Both the position numbers and the translations under genes were made by a program. The notes under the pieces are model-generated. The model was not told the DNA's origin. It worked only from the letters and a program-made list of their open reading frames with translations, and did not search any database. A stretch of 64,000 nt of DNA from the NCBI RefSeq assembly GCF_025506355.1, contig NZ_JANZYP010000024.1, forward strand, positions 1 to 64,000, in the 5' to 3' direction. The stretch's first letter is position 1; each line of letters starts with the position of its first letter. Positions 39,845-53,028 of this stretch are shown here, piece by piece. Origin of the DNA: Sphaerisporangium corydalis (GTDB lineage Bacteria > Actinomycetota > Actinomycetes > Streptosporangiales > Streptosporangiaceae).

Positions 39845-41059
39845 ATGGCGCACCAACAGGTGACCTATGACGATGTGGTCGCCGCCCGTGAACTACTCGA
39901 AGGCGTGATCGTCAGTACGCCGATGCTGCACTCCAGAGTGCTCTCGGAGCTGGTCGGCGGGCCGGTCCACCTCAAGTGCGAGAACCTCCAGCGGGCCGGC
40001 TCGTTCAAGGTCCGGGGCGCGTACGTCCGCATCGCCCGGCTCACGGACGAGGAACGCTCGCGCGGCGTGGTCGCCGCGAGCGCGGGCAACCACGCGCAGG
40101 GCGTGGCCCTGGCCTCGGGCCTGCTGGGCTGCAAGGCGACGGTGTTCATGCCGGCGGGCGCCCCGCTGCCGAAGGTCGAGGCCACCCGGGGCTACGGCGC
40201 CGACGTGATCTTCGCGGGCGTGACCGTCGACCAGGCGCTGGCGGCGGCCAAGGAGCACTCCGAGGAGACCGGGGCCGTCTTCATCCACCCGTTCGACCAC
40301 CCCGACGTCGTGGCCGGGCAGGCCACCCTCGGGCTGGAGATCCTCGAACAGCTCCCCGAGGTGGGCACGATCACGCTCGCGGTCGGCGGCGGCGGGCTCG
40401 CGGCGGGGGTCGCCCTGGCCGTGAAGTCCCTGCGCCCCGGGGTCAGGATCGTGGGCGTGCAGGCCGAGCGGGCCGCCGCCTACCCCGCGTCCCTGGCCGC
40501 CGGCCACCCCGTGGTCGTGGAGCCCATGTCGACGATGGCGGACGGCATCGCCGTCGGCCGTCCCGGCGACATCACCTTCGAGATGATCCACTACCTGGTG
40601 GACAGCGTGGTCACGGTCTCGGAGGAGACCCTGTCCCGGGCCCTGCTGCTGTGCCTGGAGCGCACCAAGATGGTGGTGGAGCCCGCCGGGGTCGCCGGGC
40701 TCGCGGCGCTGCTCGACTGGCCGCACGCGTTCGAGCCGCCGGTGGTCGCGGTGCTGTCCGGCGGGAACATCGACCCGCTGCTGCTGTCGAAGGTGCTGCG
40801 CCACGGCCTGTCGGTCTCCGGGCGCTATCTCGCCTTCCGCATCCGCCTCGCCGACCGCCCGGGGGCGCTGGCCACGCTGCTCAGCCGTCTGGCCGAGCTG
40901 GGGGCCAACGTCCTGGACGTGGGGCACGAGCGGGTGGACCCCCGGTTGCACATCGACGAGGCCGAGGTGCTGCTGCACCTGGAGACCAAGGGCCCGGTCC
41001 ACTGCGAGGAGGTCCTGTCCGGCCTCCGCCGCTACGGCTACAAGCTGATCTTCAGCTGA
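39845..41059 (+). CDS. ilvA: Threonine ammonia-lyase
   Basis: The 404-residue PLP enzyme deaminates threonine to 2-oxobutyrate. The PLP lysine is Lys55 in RAGSFKVRGAY, the asparagine loop is ASAGNHAQG, and the glycine loop is GGGGLAAG near 181. Residues 330-404 form an ACT-like regulatory domain (RLADRPGALATLLSRLAELG). This single-ACT form resembles the shorter threonine dehydratase of actinobacteria. It may feed isoleucine synthesis or catabolism. Start is ATG at 39845, with GGGAG upstream; an N-terminal extension to 39764 is not expected. It is convergent with an M1 peptidase gene, 22 bases apart. Confidence 0.94.
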   Translation: MAHQQVTYDDVVAARELLEGVIVSTPMLHSRVLSELVGGPVHLKCENLQRAGSFKVRGAYVRIARLTDEERSRGVVAASAGNHAQGVALASGLLGCKATVFMPAGAPLPKVEATRGYGADVIFAGVTVDQALAAAKEHSEETGAVFIHPFDHPDVVAGQATLGLEILEQLPEVGTITLAVGGGGLAAGVALAVKSLRPGVRIVGVQAERAAAYPASLAAGHPVVVEPMSTMADGIAVGRPGDITFEMIHYLVDSVVTVSEETLSRALLLCLERTKMVVEPAGVAGLAALLDWPHAFEPPVVAVLSGGNIDPLLLSKVLRHGLSVSGRYLAFRIRLADRPGALATLLSRLAELGANVLDVGHERVDPRLHIDEAEVLLHLETKGPVHCEEVLSGLRRYGYKLIFS

Positions 41060-41081
41060 GCGCCCACGCCGGCGCGGGGCG

Positions 41082-42536
<1,455 letters not shown>

Positions 42537-42595
42537 GCCACGCAGCCTACGCGAGAAACCCCAGGTCATCCGGCATCTACGGCAATGACGCGAAG

Positions 42596-42616
42596 GGGCT
42601 TTGTCGCGCAAAGCCC
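42596..42616 (-). terminator. Hairpin between HPPD and M1 genes
   Basis: GGGCTTTG at 42596-42603 and CAAAGCCC at 42609-42616 are a perfect 8-bp stem around five bases. It is 77 bases past the HPPD stop and 60 bases before the M1 start on the same strand. Confidence 0.6.
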
Positions 42617-42693
42617 GCCCCATTCCACCGAACGGGATTCACATCCGTCCCACCGGCCCCGGGCGCACCGGGGCCGGAGGTCCTCCGCGCTGG

Positions 42694-43818
<1,125 letters not shown>

Positions 43819-43896
43819 CTATATGCGCAAGTGATGGAAAAAACAGTGGTCAGATTGCCTAGCGCCCAGCCGCTGTCACCGGTAATCCTGTACAGC

Positions 43897-44412
43897 ATGA
43901 TGATCGACGAGCTGGACGCGCGGCTGATCACCCTGCTCGCCGCCGAACCGAGGGTCGGCGTCCTCGAGGCGTCCCGGCGGCTGGGGGTCGCGCGGGGCAC
44001 CGTGCAGGCGAGGCTCGACCGGCTGACGGAGAGCGGCGTGATCACCGGCTTCGGCCCGGACGTCGACCCCGCCGCGCTCGGCTACCACGTGACCGCCTTC
44101 GTCACCCTGCAGATCCGGCAGGTCAGCGGGCACGAGCCGGTCGCCGGGCTGCTCGCGGTCATCCCGGAGGTGCTGGAGGTCCACACCATCACCGGGGGTG
44201 GCGACATGCTGTGCCGGGTGGTCGCCAGGAGCAACGCCGACCTGCAACGGGTCATCGACCGGATCGTGGACGTCGAGGGGGTGGTGCGCACGTCCTCGGT
44301 GATCGCGCTGGACACCCCGGTCGCCTACCGCGTGCTGCCGCTCGTCGCCGAGACGCCCCGCGACCGCCAAGGCCCCGCCGGCGGTCACCCGGGCGGCGAT
44401 ACGAAAACTTGA
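43897..44412 (+). CDS. Lrp/AsnC-family transcriptional regulator
   Basis: The 171-residue protein has an N-terminal winged helix-turn-helix (about residues 4-52, with EASRRLGVARGTVQARLDRL) and a C-terminal RAM amino-acid-binding domain (about 65-145, with TGGGDMLCRVVARSNADL). Such proteins form octamers and switch with an amino-acid ligand. Divergent position to hpd points to control of tyrosine degradation. The start is ATG at 43897; an upstream ATG at 43831 would add a non-conserved 22 residues. The last 25 residues are Gly/Pro-rich and likely disordered. Confidence 0.9.
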   Translation: MMIDELDARLITLLAAEPRVGVLEASRRLGVARGTVQARLDRLTESGVITGFGPDVDPAALGYHVTAFVTLQIRQVSGHEPVAGLLAVIPEVLEVHTITGGGDMLCRVVARSNADLQRVIDRIVDVEGVVRTSSVIALDTPVAYRVLPLVAETPRDRQGPAGGHPGGDTKT

Positions 44413-44608
44413 CTCCCGGCGGGCCCGCCCCACGCGTCGCCGGGGAACCCGAAGCCTCGTGCCATAGCCGGAAAAGGTGGTACGCGAACCTGGATCATGC
44501 CTGGTCAGCGAGGCCTCTCGACGGGCGGAGCACCGGCTTCTATCCTCTACTGTGGACGATCCGCCCAGCTTACGGGGGTTTGCTGAGCAGGAGATCGGGG
44601 GTCATGCC

Positions 44609-46825
44609 GTGCGGCACGAAGGGAAGAAACGCCGGTCGAGGCGTCGTCTTCTCCACCGATTCCTCATCGCCGGTGGCGTCGTCGTCCTCGGGCTCGCCGC
44701 GATGGTGGCCGTCGTCTGGGTGCTGACCCCGATCCCGGACACCACTCAGAAGCTGGCGACCGCGCAGGGCTCGCTGATCTACTACCGCGACGGCAAGTCG
44801 GTGCTCGCCCGCCAGGGCGTCAACCGCAAGAACGTCTCGCTTCACAAGGTCCCTCAGGTCGTGCGCGACGCGGTCATCTCCGTCGAGAACCGGACGTTCT
44901 ATCAGGACCAGGGCGTGTCTTTGCCAGGTACGGCCAGAGCCATGTGGTCGACCGTCACCGGCAACCAGGTGCAGGGCGGCTCGACCATCACCCAGCAGCT
45001 CGTCCGCAACTACTACAGCGGGCTCAGCCAGGAGCGGTCGGCGACCCGCAAGCTCAAAGAGATCATGATCGCGCTGAAGGTGGACCGGTCCAGGTCCAAG
45101 TCCTGGGTGCTGGAGCAGTACCTCAACACCATCTACTTCGGCCGGGGCGCGTACGGGGTCCAGGCCGCCTCCCAGGCCTACTTCGGCAAGGACGTCGGCA
45201 AGCTGAGCGCGTCGCAGGGCGCCTACCTGGCGGCGGTGATCCAGCAGCCGTCGCGGTTCGCCACGCCCAAGGGTGCCGACCTGGACGCCGCCAAGGCTCG
45301 CTGGCGCGCGGTGGTCGACGCGATGGTGCTCACCAAGACGCTCGACCCGGCGCGGGCGGCGGCGATGACGTTCCCCAAGCTCAACAAGCTCAAGAACCCG
45401 CTGTCGCCCAACGGCCAGAAGGGGTACGTCCTGGCGCAGGTGCGGGCCGAGCTCAACCGCAGGGGCCTCAGCGACGAGGACATCCAGCAGGGCGGCCTCA
45501 AGATCACGACAACGTTCGACAAGAGCCTGATGGCCGCCGCCGAGCGTGCCGTCGAGGACACCCTCCCCTCCGACACCTCCGGCAAGGTGCGCACCGGGCT
45601 CGCCGCCGTGGACCCGGGCACCGGCGAGGTCGTCGCCTTCTACGGGGGCAAGGACTACGCCGCCAACCAGTACGACAACGCGTTCTCGGCCAAGGTCCAG
45701 GCCGGGTCCACCTTCAAGCCGTACACGCTGGCCGCCGCGCTGGAGGCCGGGTTCGACCTCAACACCCGGGTGAACGGCAACTCGCCGATCCGGGTCGCCT
45801 CGGCCAAGGACCCGATCCCCAACTCAGGCGGCACCTCCTACGGCGCGTCCATCGACCTGGTGGAGGCGACCCGGCACTCGGTGAACACCGCGTTCGTGGA
45901 CCTCGCGCAGAAGGTCGGCCTGAAGCGGGTCGCCAAGGCGGCCGAGGCGGCGGGCATCCCGGCGGACCAGATCGTCAGGCAGAAGGACTTCCCGACCTTC
46001 CCGCTCGGCACCGCGTCGGTCAGCGCCGTCCAGCAGGCCTCCGGGTTCGGCACGTTCGCCGCCGGCGGGGTCCACCACGAAACGCACGTCATCCGCTCGG
46101 TCACCGACGCCAAGGGGCACGTCAGCAAGTACACCGCCCAGGGCGTCCGCGCGTTCGGCGAGGACACCGCCGCCGACGCCACCTACGCCATGCAGCAGGC
46201 CGTCGAGGGCGGCACGGGCACCGCCGCCCGGCTGTACGACCGGCCGGTGGCCGGAAAGACCGGCACCAGCGACTCCTCCAGCTCGGTGTGGTTCGTCGGC
46301 TTCACCCCGCAGCTCTCGGCCGCCGTGGACATGTTCAGGGACGACAACAAGACGGTGAGCGTCCCCGGGTACGGGGCGCTGTTCGGCGGCTCGCTGCCCG
46401 CGCAGGTGTGGCGGGCGTTCATGACCGACGCCATGGCGGGCCGGCCGGTGAAGGACTTCCCCGGCCCCACCTCGTACAACCCGTACTACGACGACTGGGG
46501 CGGCAACGGCTGGGGCGACTCCACCGACCCGGCGGACCCGTGGGGCAACGGTGGCGAAGGAGACAACGGTCAGAACGGCGACCGCGGCCAGAACGGGCAG
46601 AACGGCGACAACGGGCCGGGCGGCCCGAACGGCGACAACGGGCAGGGCGGCGACCCGCGCGAGAACCCACAGAAGGACCGGTCCGGCACGCCTCCCGGGC
46701 CGGACGGCCCGCCCCCGGGTCCCGACGGCGACCCGGGCCCCGGCCCCGGCCCCGGTCCCGACGGCCCCGACGGCCTGACCCCCCGGAACCACCCCGCCGA
46801 GACCCCGTCCCCGCCGCCCGCCTGA
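44609..46825 (+). CDS. Class A penicillin-binding protein (transglycosylase/transpeptidase)
   Basis: The 738-residue bifunctional enzyme polymerises and crosslinks peptidoglycan. It has a basic cytoplasmic tail and a membrane helix at about 17-39. A GT51 domain follows, with Glu93 in SVENRTFYQDQG and GGSTITQQLVRNYY. The transpeptidase domain has the SxxK motif STFKP near 368, SVN in HSVNTAF, and KTGTS near 550. A glycine-, asparagine- and proline-rich tail (about residues 630-738) has GDNGQNGDRGQNG-type repeats, outside the catalytic core. The start is GTG at 44609, about seven bases after GGGGG; the longest frame begins at 44477 but translates through the ribosome binding region. Confidence 0.93.
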   Translation: MRHEGKKRRSRRRLLHRFLIAGGVVVLGLAAMVAVVWVLTPIPDTTQKLATAQGSLIYYRDGKSVLARQGVNRKNVSLHKVPQVVRDAVISVENRTFYQDQGVSLPGTARAMWSTVTGNQVQGGSTITQQLVRNYYSGLSQERSATRKLKEIMIALKVDRSRSKSWVLEQYLNTIYFGRGAYGVQAASQAYFGKDVGKLSASQGAYLAAVIQQPSRFATPKGADLDAAKARWRAVVDAMVLTKTLDPARAAAMTFPKLNKLKNPLSPNGQKGYVLAQVRAELNRRGLSDEDIQQGGLKITTTFDKSLMAAAERAVEDTLPSDTSGKVRTGLAAVDPGTGEVVAFYGGKDYAANQYDNAFSAKVQAGSTFKPYTLAAALEAGFDLNTRVNGNSPIRVASAKDPIPNSGGTSYGASIDLVEATRHSVNTAFVDLAQKVGLKRVAKAAEAAGIPADQIVRQKDFPTFPLGTASVSAVQQASGFGTFAAGGVHHETHVIRSVTDAKGHVSKYTAQGVRAFGEDTAADATYAMQQAVEGGTGTAARLYDRPVAGKTGTSDSSSSVWFVGFTPQLSAAVDMFRDDNKTVSVPGYGALFGGSLPAQVWRAFMTDAMAGRPVKDFPGPTSYNPYYDDWGGNGWGDSTDPADPWGNGGEGDNGQNGDRGQNGQNGDNGPGGPNGDNGQGGDPRENPQKDRSGTPPGPDGPPPGPDGDPGPGPGPGPDGPDGLTPRNHPAETPSPPPA

Positions 46826-46907
46826 CACGCCCTGCCGGGCGGACGGCCTGGCCGAACGCGCGCGGATCTTCAACTGGGCCGCACGCGCGCGGGCCGTTCG
46901 CCGACCC

Positions 46908-46948
46908 GGACGCACGTGCGTCCATGGCCGGTCCGGACGCGTCCGGAC
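46908..46948. other. Two perfect palindromes between convergent genes
   Basis: GGACGCACGTGCGTCC (46908-46923) and GTCCGGACGCGTCCGGAC (46931-46948) are both perfect palindromes, seven bases apart. They lie just past the stop of the DUF255 gene and after the PBP gene. Either hairpin could end transcription on either strand. Confidence 0.75.
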
Positions 46949-46952
46949 CCGG

Positions 46953-48923
<1,971 letters not shown>

Positions 48924-49008
48924 CGAGATCTCCCCTGCGTACGTCGAGGCGCGCGGAGGCGGCCCCGTTTCCACTCCGCGCGGACCCTCACACAGTAATC
49001 CCGCCGCG

Positions 49009-50823
49009 TCAGCGGTAGATCCGTTCCTGGAGGTGGTAGAGCTCGGAGTACAGGCCGGAGTGGGACACCAGTGCCCGATGATCGCCGTTCTCGACCACTT
49101 CGCCGCCGTCCAGGACCACGATCATGTCGGCCATCCGCACGGTGGTGAACCGGTGGGAGACGAACAGGGTGATCGCGCCCCTGCGGTGGCCCGCCTCACC
49201 GGACAGGGTTGCGTAACGGTCGAAGATCGCGTGCTCGGCGGCGGCGTCGAGCGCGGCGGCCGGCTCGTCCAGGACCAGCAGGAGCGGGTCCTCGCGCATC
49301 ATGCACCGGGCCAGGCCCAGCGTCTGCCACTGGCCGCCGGACAGCTCCACCCCCGGGCCGTACCCGTGGCCGAGCAGCCCGGACAGGCCGCCGGGCACGG
49401 CCGCGACGATCCCGTCGGCCCGCGCCTGCCCGACGGCCCGGGTGACCGCCGCCTCCTCCTCCACCCGGGCGACGTCGCCGACCCCCACGTTCTCGCGCAG
49501 CAGCAGCTCGAACCGGGCGAAGTCCTGGAACAGGGGGGCGACCCTGGCCCGCCATTCCCGCGGCGGGATCTCGGCCAGGTCGGCGCCGTCCACCAGGATC
49601 CGGCCCGAGGTCGGCCGGTAGAGGCCGCACAGCAGCTTGACGAGTGTGGTCTTGCCCGCGCCGTTCTCGCCGACCAGCGCCATCGAGGCCCCGGCGGGGA
49701 TCGTCAGGTCCACGTCCCGCAGGATCATCCTGCCGGTCCCGGGATAGGCGAAGCCCACCCCCTCCAGCCGGATCCCCTCCGCCAGTGCCTCCGGCACCGA
49801 AGCCCCCACGAGCGCCGCCGCCCGTCCTGAACGATCCGCCCGTGCGGCGGGCGGCGGCGGGGCGGGGTCCTGGAGGGAGGTCAGGCGGTCCAGGGTCCTG
49901 CCGACGCCCTGGAGGGCGGTGAGGAGCGTCGCCGACCCCGCCACCTGCACGCTCACCTGGACCGCCAGGGTGATGACCATGACCACGTCACCGGCGCCGG
50001 CCCGTCCGCGCGCCGCCTCCCAGATCACCAGCGTGATCGCGCCGCCGTACGCGAGGGCGAAGGCGAGCTGCCCGAGCGCCCGCACTCCGGCGGCCCGCAG
50101 GTGCGCGCTCCGCAGCGCCGCGCTGGTCCGGGACCAGCAGGCGTCCTGCTCCAGCATCAGCGGGGGCTCGGCGTGGAAGAGCCGGATCTCCTTGACCGAG
50201 GCCGGGGAGGTCGCCAGGTCGAGCAGGTGCCGGGTGCGGCGCGTGCTCTCGGCGGTCGCCTCCCTGGCCCGCTCGACCAGCCCTTGGGCCCGCTGGCCCA
50301 GAAGGACCGAGGGGAGCGCGGCCAGCGGCAGCAGGGCCAGCCGGGGATCGAGCGTCACCAGCAGCACGGTGGTCAGGCTCATCTGGAGGACCAGCCCGCC
50401 GAGCTGGAGCACCGACTCCACGGCGGTCCGGGTCTTGCCCAGCTCCTCCCTGACCAGGTTCACGCCGTCGGCGAAAGTGGAGTCGTCCAGCCGTTCCAGC
50501 CCGGACGAGCCGTTGACGGTGCGGATGAGCCGCTCGTTGAGGTCGGTCTCGGCCAGCTCGCCGACCTCGAAGTACGACAGGTGCGCGAAGTGCCCGAGCA
50601 TCAGCTCCATGACGAGCAGCACGGCGACGCCGGTGATGACCAGCGTCGCGGTGCCCGCCCGGCCGGAGACGGCGGCGTCGGTGAACTCCCGCAGGCCGAG
50701 GGCGACCAGGGGCGTGGCCAGGTAGCCCAGGGCCATCAGCCCGATCGCCTTGAGCAGCCGGACCCTGTCCACCGCGGCGGCGAGCCGCATGACGAAGACG
50801 GCGCTGCCCACGACCCACCTCAT
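49009..50823 (-). CDS. ABC exporter half-transporter
   Basis: The 604-residue protein has an N-terminal six-helix membrane domain (about residues 15-310) and a C-terminal ATPase. Walker A is GENGAGKTT, the signature is LSGGQWQ, Walker B is [13 protein letters not shown], and the switch His is in SHRFTTV. It is a type IV ABC exporter half. It lies 48 bases downstream of a second such gene, and the two probably form a heterodimer. Substrate is unknown; actinomycete pairs like this often export natural products, lipids or peptides. Start is ATG at 50823. Confidence 0.92.
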   Translation of the reverse strand: MRWVVGSAVFVMRLAAAVDRVRLLKAIGLMALGYLATPLVALGLREFTDAAVSGRAGTATLVITGVAVLLVMELMLGHFAHLSYFEVGELAETDLNERLIRTVNGSSGLERLDDSTFADGVNLVREELGKTRTAVESVLQLGGLVLQMSLTTVLLVTLDPRLALLPLAALPSVLLGQRAQGLVERAREATAESTRRTRHLLDLATSPASVKEIRLFHAEPPLMLEQDACWSRTSAALRSAHLRAAGVRALGQLAFALAYGGAITLVIWEAARGRAGAGDVVMVITLAVQVSVQVAGSATLLTALQGVGRTLDRLTSLQDPAPPPPAARADRSGRAAALVGASVPEALAEGIRLEGVGFAYPGTGRMILRDVDLTIPAGASMALVGENGAGKTTLVKLLCGLYRPTSGRILVDGADLAEIPPREWRARVAPLFQDFARFELLLRENVGVGDVARVEEEAAVTRAVGQARADGIVAAVPGGLSGLLGHGYGPGVELSGGQWQTLGLARCMMREDPLLLVLDEPAAALDAAAEHAIFDRYATLSGEAGHRRGAITLFVSHRFTTVRMADMIVVLDGGEVVENGDHRALVSHSGLYSELYHLQERIYR

Positions 50824-50871
50824 CGGCCCGCCCCGTTCATGATCGGCCCCTCTCGACGGTTTCAGTCGGTT

Positions 50872-52719
50872 TCACCGGACCCCATCCGATCCGGGGCCGA
50901 ACCGGCGGGCCTGCAGATTGAACAGACCGGCGTACCGCCCGCCCGATCGCAGCAGCGACGCGTGGTCGCCCTGCTCGACCACGCGGCCGTGCTCGATGAC
51001 GGCGATCCGGTCGGCCCGCCGCACCGTGGAGAACCGGTGCGAGATGATCACGGTCGTCAGCCCGCCGGTGATGGCGAGGAACCGGTCGAAGAACTCCACC
51101 TCCGCCCGCACGTCGAGCTGGGCGGTGGGCTCGTCGAGCACCAGCACCGAGGCGCCCCGCTCGACCGCGAGGAAGGCGCGGGCCAGGGCGACGCGCTGCC
51201 ACTGGCCGCCCGACAGGTCGCGCCCGCCCGCGTACTGCCGGGACAGGGGGGTGTCCAGCCCGCCGGGCAGCGCCTGGACCACCTCCAGGGCCCCGGCGCG
51301 GCGGGCGGCGGCGAGCAGCGCCTCACGGTCGGTGAGGGCGTCCGGGGCGCCGAGCCCGATGTTGGCGCCCGCGGACAGCTCGTAGCGGACGTAGTCCTGG
51401 AAGATCACGGCGAGGCGGCGCTGCCAGTCCCGGGGGTCCAGCCCCCGCAGGTCCAGCCCGTCGACCGCGATCCGCCCCTGGTCCGGGTCGTACAGGCGGG
51501 CCAGCAGCTTGACCAGCGTGGTCTTGCCGGCGCCGTTCAGCCCGACGATCGCGGTCGAGGAACCTGCGGGGAGCTCCAGGTCGAGGCCGTCCAGGACGGT
51601 ACGCCCCCGGCCGTAGCCGAAGCGGACCCCCTCGAAGCGGATGCCGTGCCGGGGCAGGCCCGCCGCCGGGAGGTCGCCGCGCGGCGTCTCGCCGGCGCCG
51701 CGCCGGGCCACCTCCTCGAACGTCTCCAGCGCCTCGTAGGCGTTGAGGCCGTACTGCGTCTGGACGTCGCTCTCAGGGAAGAAGGTGCCGAAACGGACGG
51801 CCACCAGCGCGGCCTGGAGCACGATGGAGATCTCCAGCAGGCCGAGCCCGCCGAGGGCGGCGGAGCGGCCGAGCCAGAGCAGCAGGGCGGCGCCGCCGGC
51901 CAGCCCGACCAGCGTGTACCCGACGAACGGCCAGAACAGGATGCGCCTGCGGCCGGCCCACAGCGCCCCCAGGTACTCCCGCGAGTCCTGGCGGTGGCGC
52001 CGCTCGTACCAGTCGATCAGGCCCAGCGTCCGGAACTCCTTGGCCGCCGTGGGCGCCGTCCCGGTGCCGCGCAGGTAGGCGACCCGGCGGCGCGGGCCGG
52101 CCAGCTCGCGCCAGAGCGCGCCGAGCCGGCCGAGCGACCCGCGCTGGCCGTGGCGGATCACCAGGGCCGTGGCCGCCGCGACGACCGCCGCCACCGGCGA
52201 CAGCATGATCCCGATCAGGACCACCGCCCCGGCGAGCTGCGTGTACCTGGCGATCAGGGTGAGCGCCCCGGCGACCGCCTCGCCGGGGGTGGGCGGCAGG
52301 CGGCCGAGCCCGTCGCGGGCGTCCCCGAGGCCGCTCAGCACGTCCTCGCGTTCGAGCACCGCCATCGGGGCGTCGGCCAGGGCGGCGCGCATCAGCCGGC
52401 GGGCGCAGCGCCCGTCCACGCGCCGCGCGATGATCTCCCCGAGCGCGGCCTGGTAGGGGACGATCACCTGCTGGGCTATGTAGGCGCCGACGGCGAGGCC
52501 GAGCGCCGTGGCGGTGGCCGCCAGGTCGGCCGGACGACCGGCCGCGGGGGCGGCCACCTCCGCCAGCATCACGCTGGTCCAGACGATGAAACCGGCCGGG
52601 AGCAGGCCCGCGACCAGGTTCAGCGCGACCGCCGCGGCCAGCGGCCCCGGGCCCGCGTACGGGAGCAGCCGGGCGATCTCCCGCCGCCGCTCCGAGGGGC
52701 TCGCGCCGGCCGCGGTCAT
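50872..52719 (-). CDS. ABC exporter half-transporter, partner of the preceding
   Basis: The 615-residue protein has six membrane helices (about residues 18-330) and an ATPase domain. Walker A is GLNGAGKTT, the signature is LSGGQWQ, Walker B is SVLVLDEPTAQLD, and the switch His is in SHRFSTV. Both ATP sites look intact. The gene is first in a two-gene operon and is divergent from the T-box-led aspartyl-tRNA synthetase. The divergent arrangement and biosynthetic genes 7 kb away hint at export of a product, but the sequence does not show this. Start is ATG at 52719. Confidence 0.92.
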   Translation of the reverse strand: MTAAGASPSERRREIARLLPYAGPGPLAAAVALNLVAGLLPAGFIVWTSVMLAEVAAPAAGRPADLAATATALGLAVGAYIAQQVIVPYQAALGEIIARRVDGRCARRLMRAALADAPMAVLEREDVLSGLGDARDGLGRLPPTPGEAVAGALTLIARYTQLAGAVVLIGIMLSPVAAVVAAATALVIRHGQRGSLGRLGALWRELAGPRRRVAYLRGTGTAPTAAKEFRTLGLIDWYERRHRQDSREYLGALWAGRRRILFWPFVGYTLVGLAGGAALLLWLGRSAALGGLGLLEISIVLQAALVAVRFGTFFPESDVQTQYGLNAYEALETFEEVARRGAGETPRGDLPAAGLPRHGIRFEGVRFGYGRGRTVLDGLDLELPAGSSTAIVGLNGAGKTTLVKLLARLYDPDQGRIAVDGLDLRGLDPRDWQRRLAVIFQDYVRYELSAGANIGLGAPDALTDREALLAAARRAGALEVVQALPGGLDTPLSRQYAGGRDLSGGQWQRVALARAFLAVERGASVLVLDEPTAQLDVRAEVEFFDRFLAITGGLTTVIISHRFSTVRRADRIAVIEHGRVVEQGDHASLLRSGGRYAGLFNLQARRFGPGSDGVR

Positions 52720-52763
52720 CGGGGCCTCCGGCTCCGGGGCGAGGCGTTCTCGGCTATGCTCGG

Positions 52764-53023
52764 CGGCAAAGCTGTGACGAAGTCAAGTAGGCCGGGACCA
52801 CGCGAGTCACGAGAGAGCCGCCGGAGCTGGAAAGGCGGCCTCGCCCCCCGGCCGAAGACCCTTCCGAGCTGCGGGGAGGAACGGCGGCGCCATCGTGGCG
52901 GCCGTCCAATGCCCCGCCGGACGGCTCCCGTGACCGGGCCGCGACGAGGTCCCGTCTCCGGCGGGACGAAGGTGTGGTGGCACCGCGAGTAAGAAGTCCC
53001 TGCTCGCCCACACTCTGCAGGGA
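52764..53023 (+). promoter_or_regulatory. T-box riboswitch (translational type) for aspartyl-tRNA synthetase
   Basis: A -10-like TATGCT lies at 52755-52760. Stem I has basal pairs GTGAC (52774-52778)/GTCAC (52806-52810) with G-A motifs inside, then AAGTA at 52785-52789 and a candidate Asp codon GAC at 52796-52798. A conserved AGAGAG precedes a stem GCCGCC/GGCGGC (52817-52839). The antisequestrator has helix GTGTGG (52972-52977)/CCACAC (53008-53013), a seven-base bulge TGGCACC, and helix GCGAG (52985-52989)/CTCGC (53003-53007). The TGGC in the bulge would pair with a tRNA end GCCA, matching the G73 of tRNA-Asp and tRNA-Asn. The alternative hairpin TCCCTGC (52997-53003)/GCAGGGA (53017-53023) sequesters the ribosome binding site. 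Confidence 0.88.
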
Positions 53024-53028
53024 TTCCT

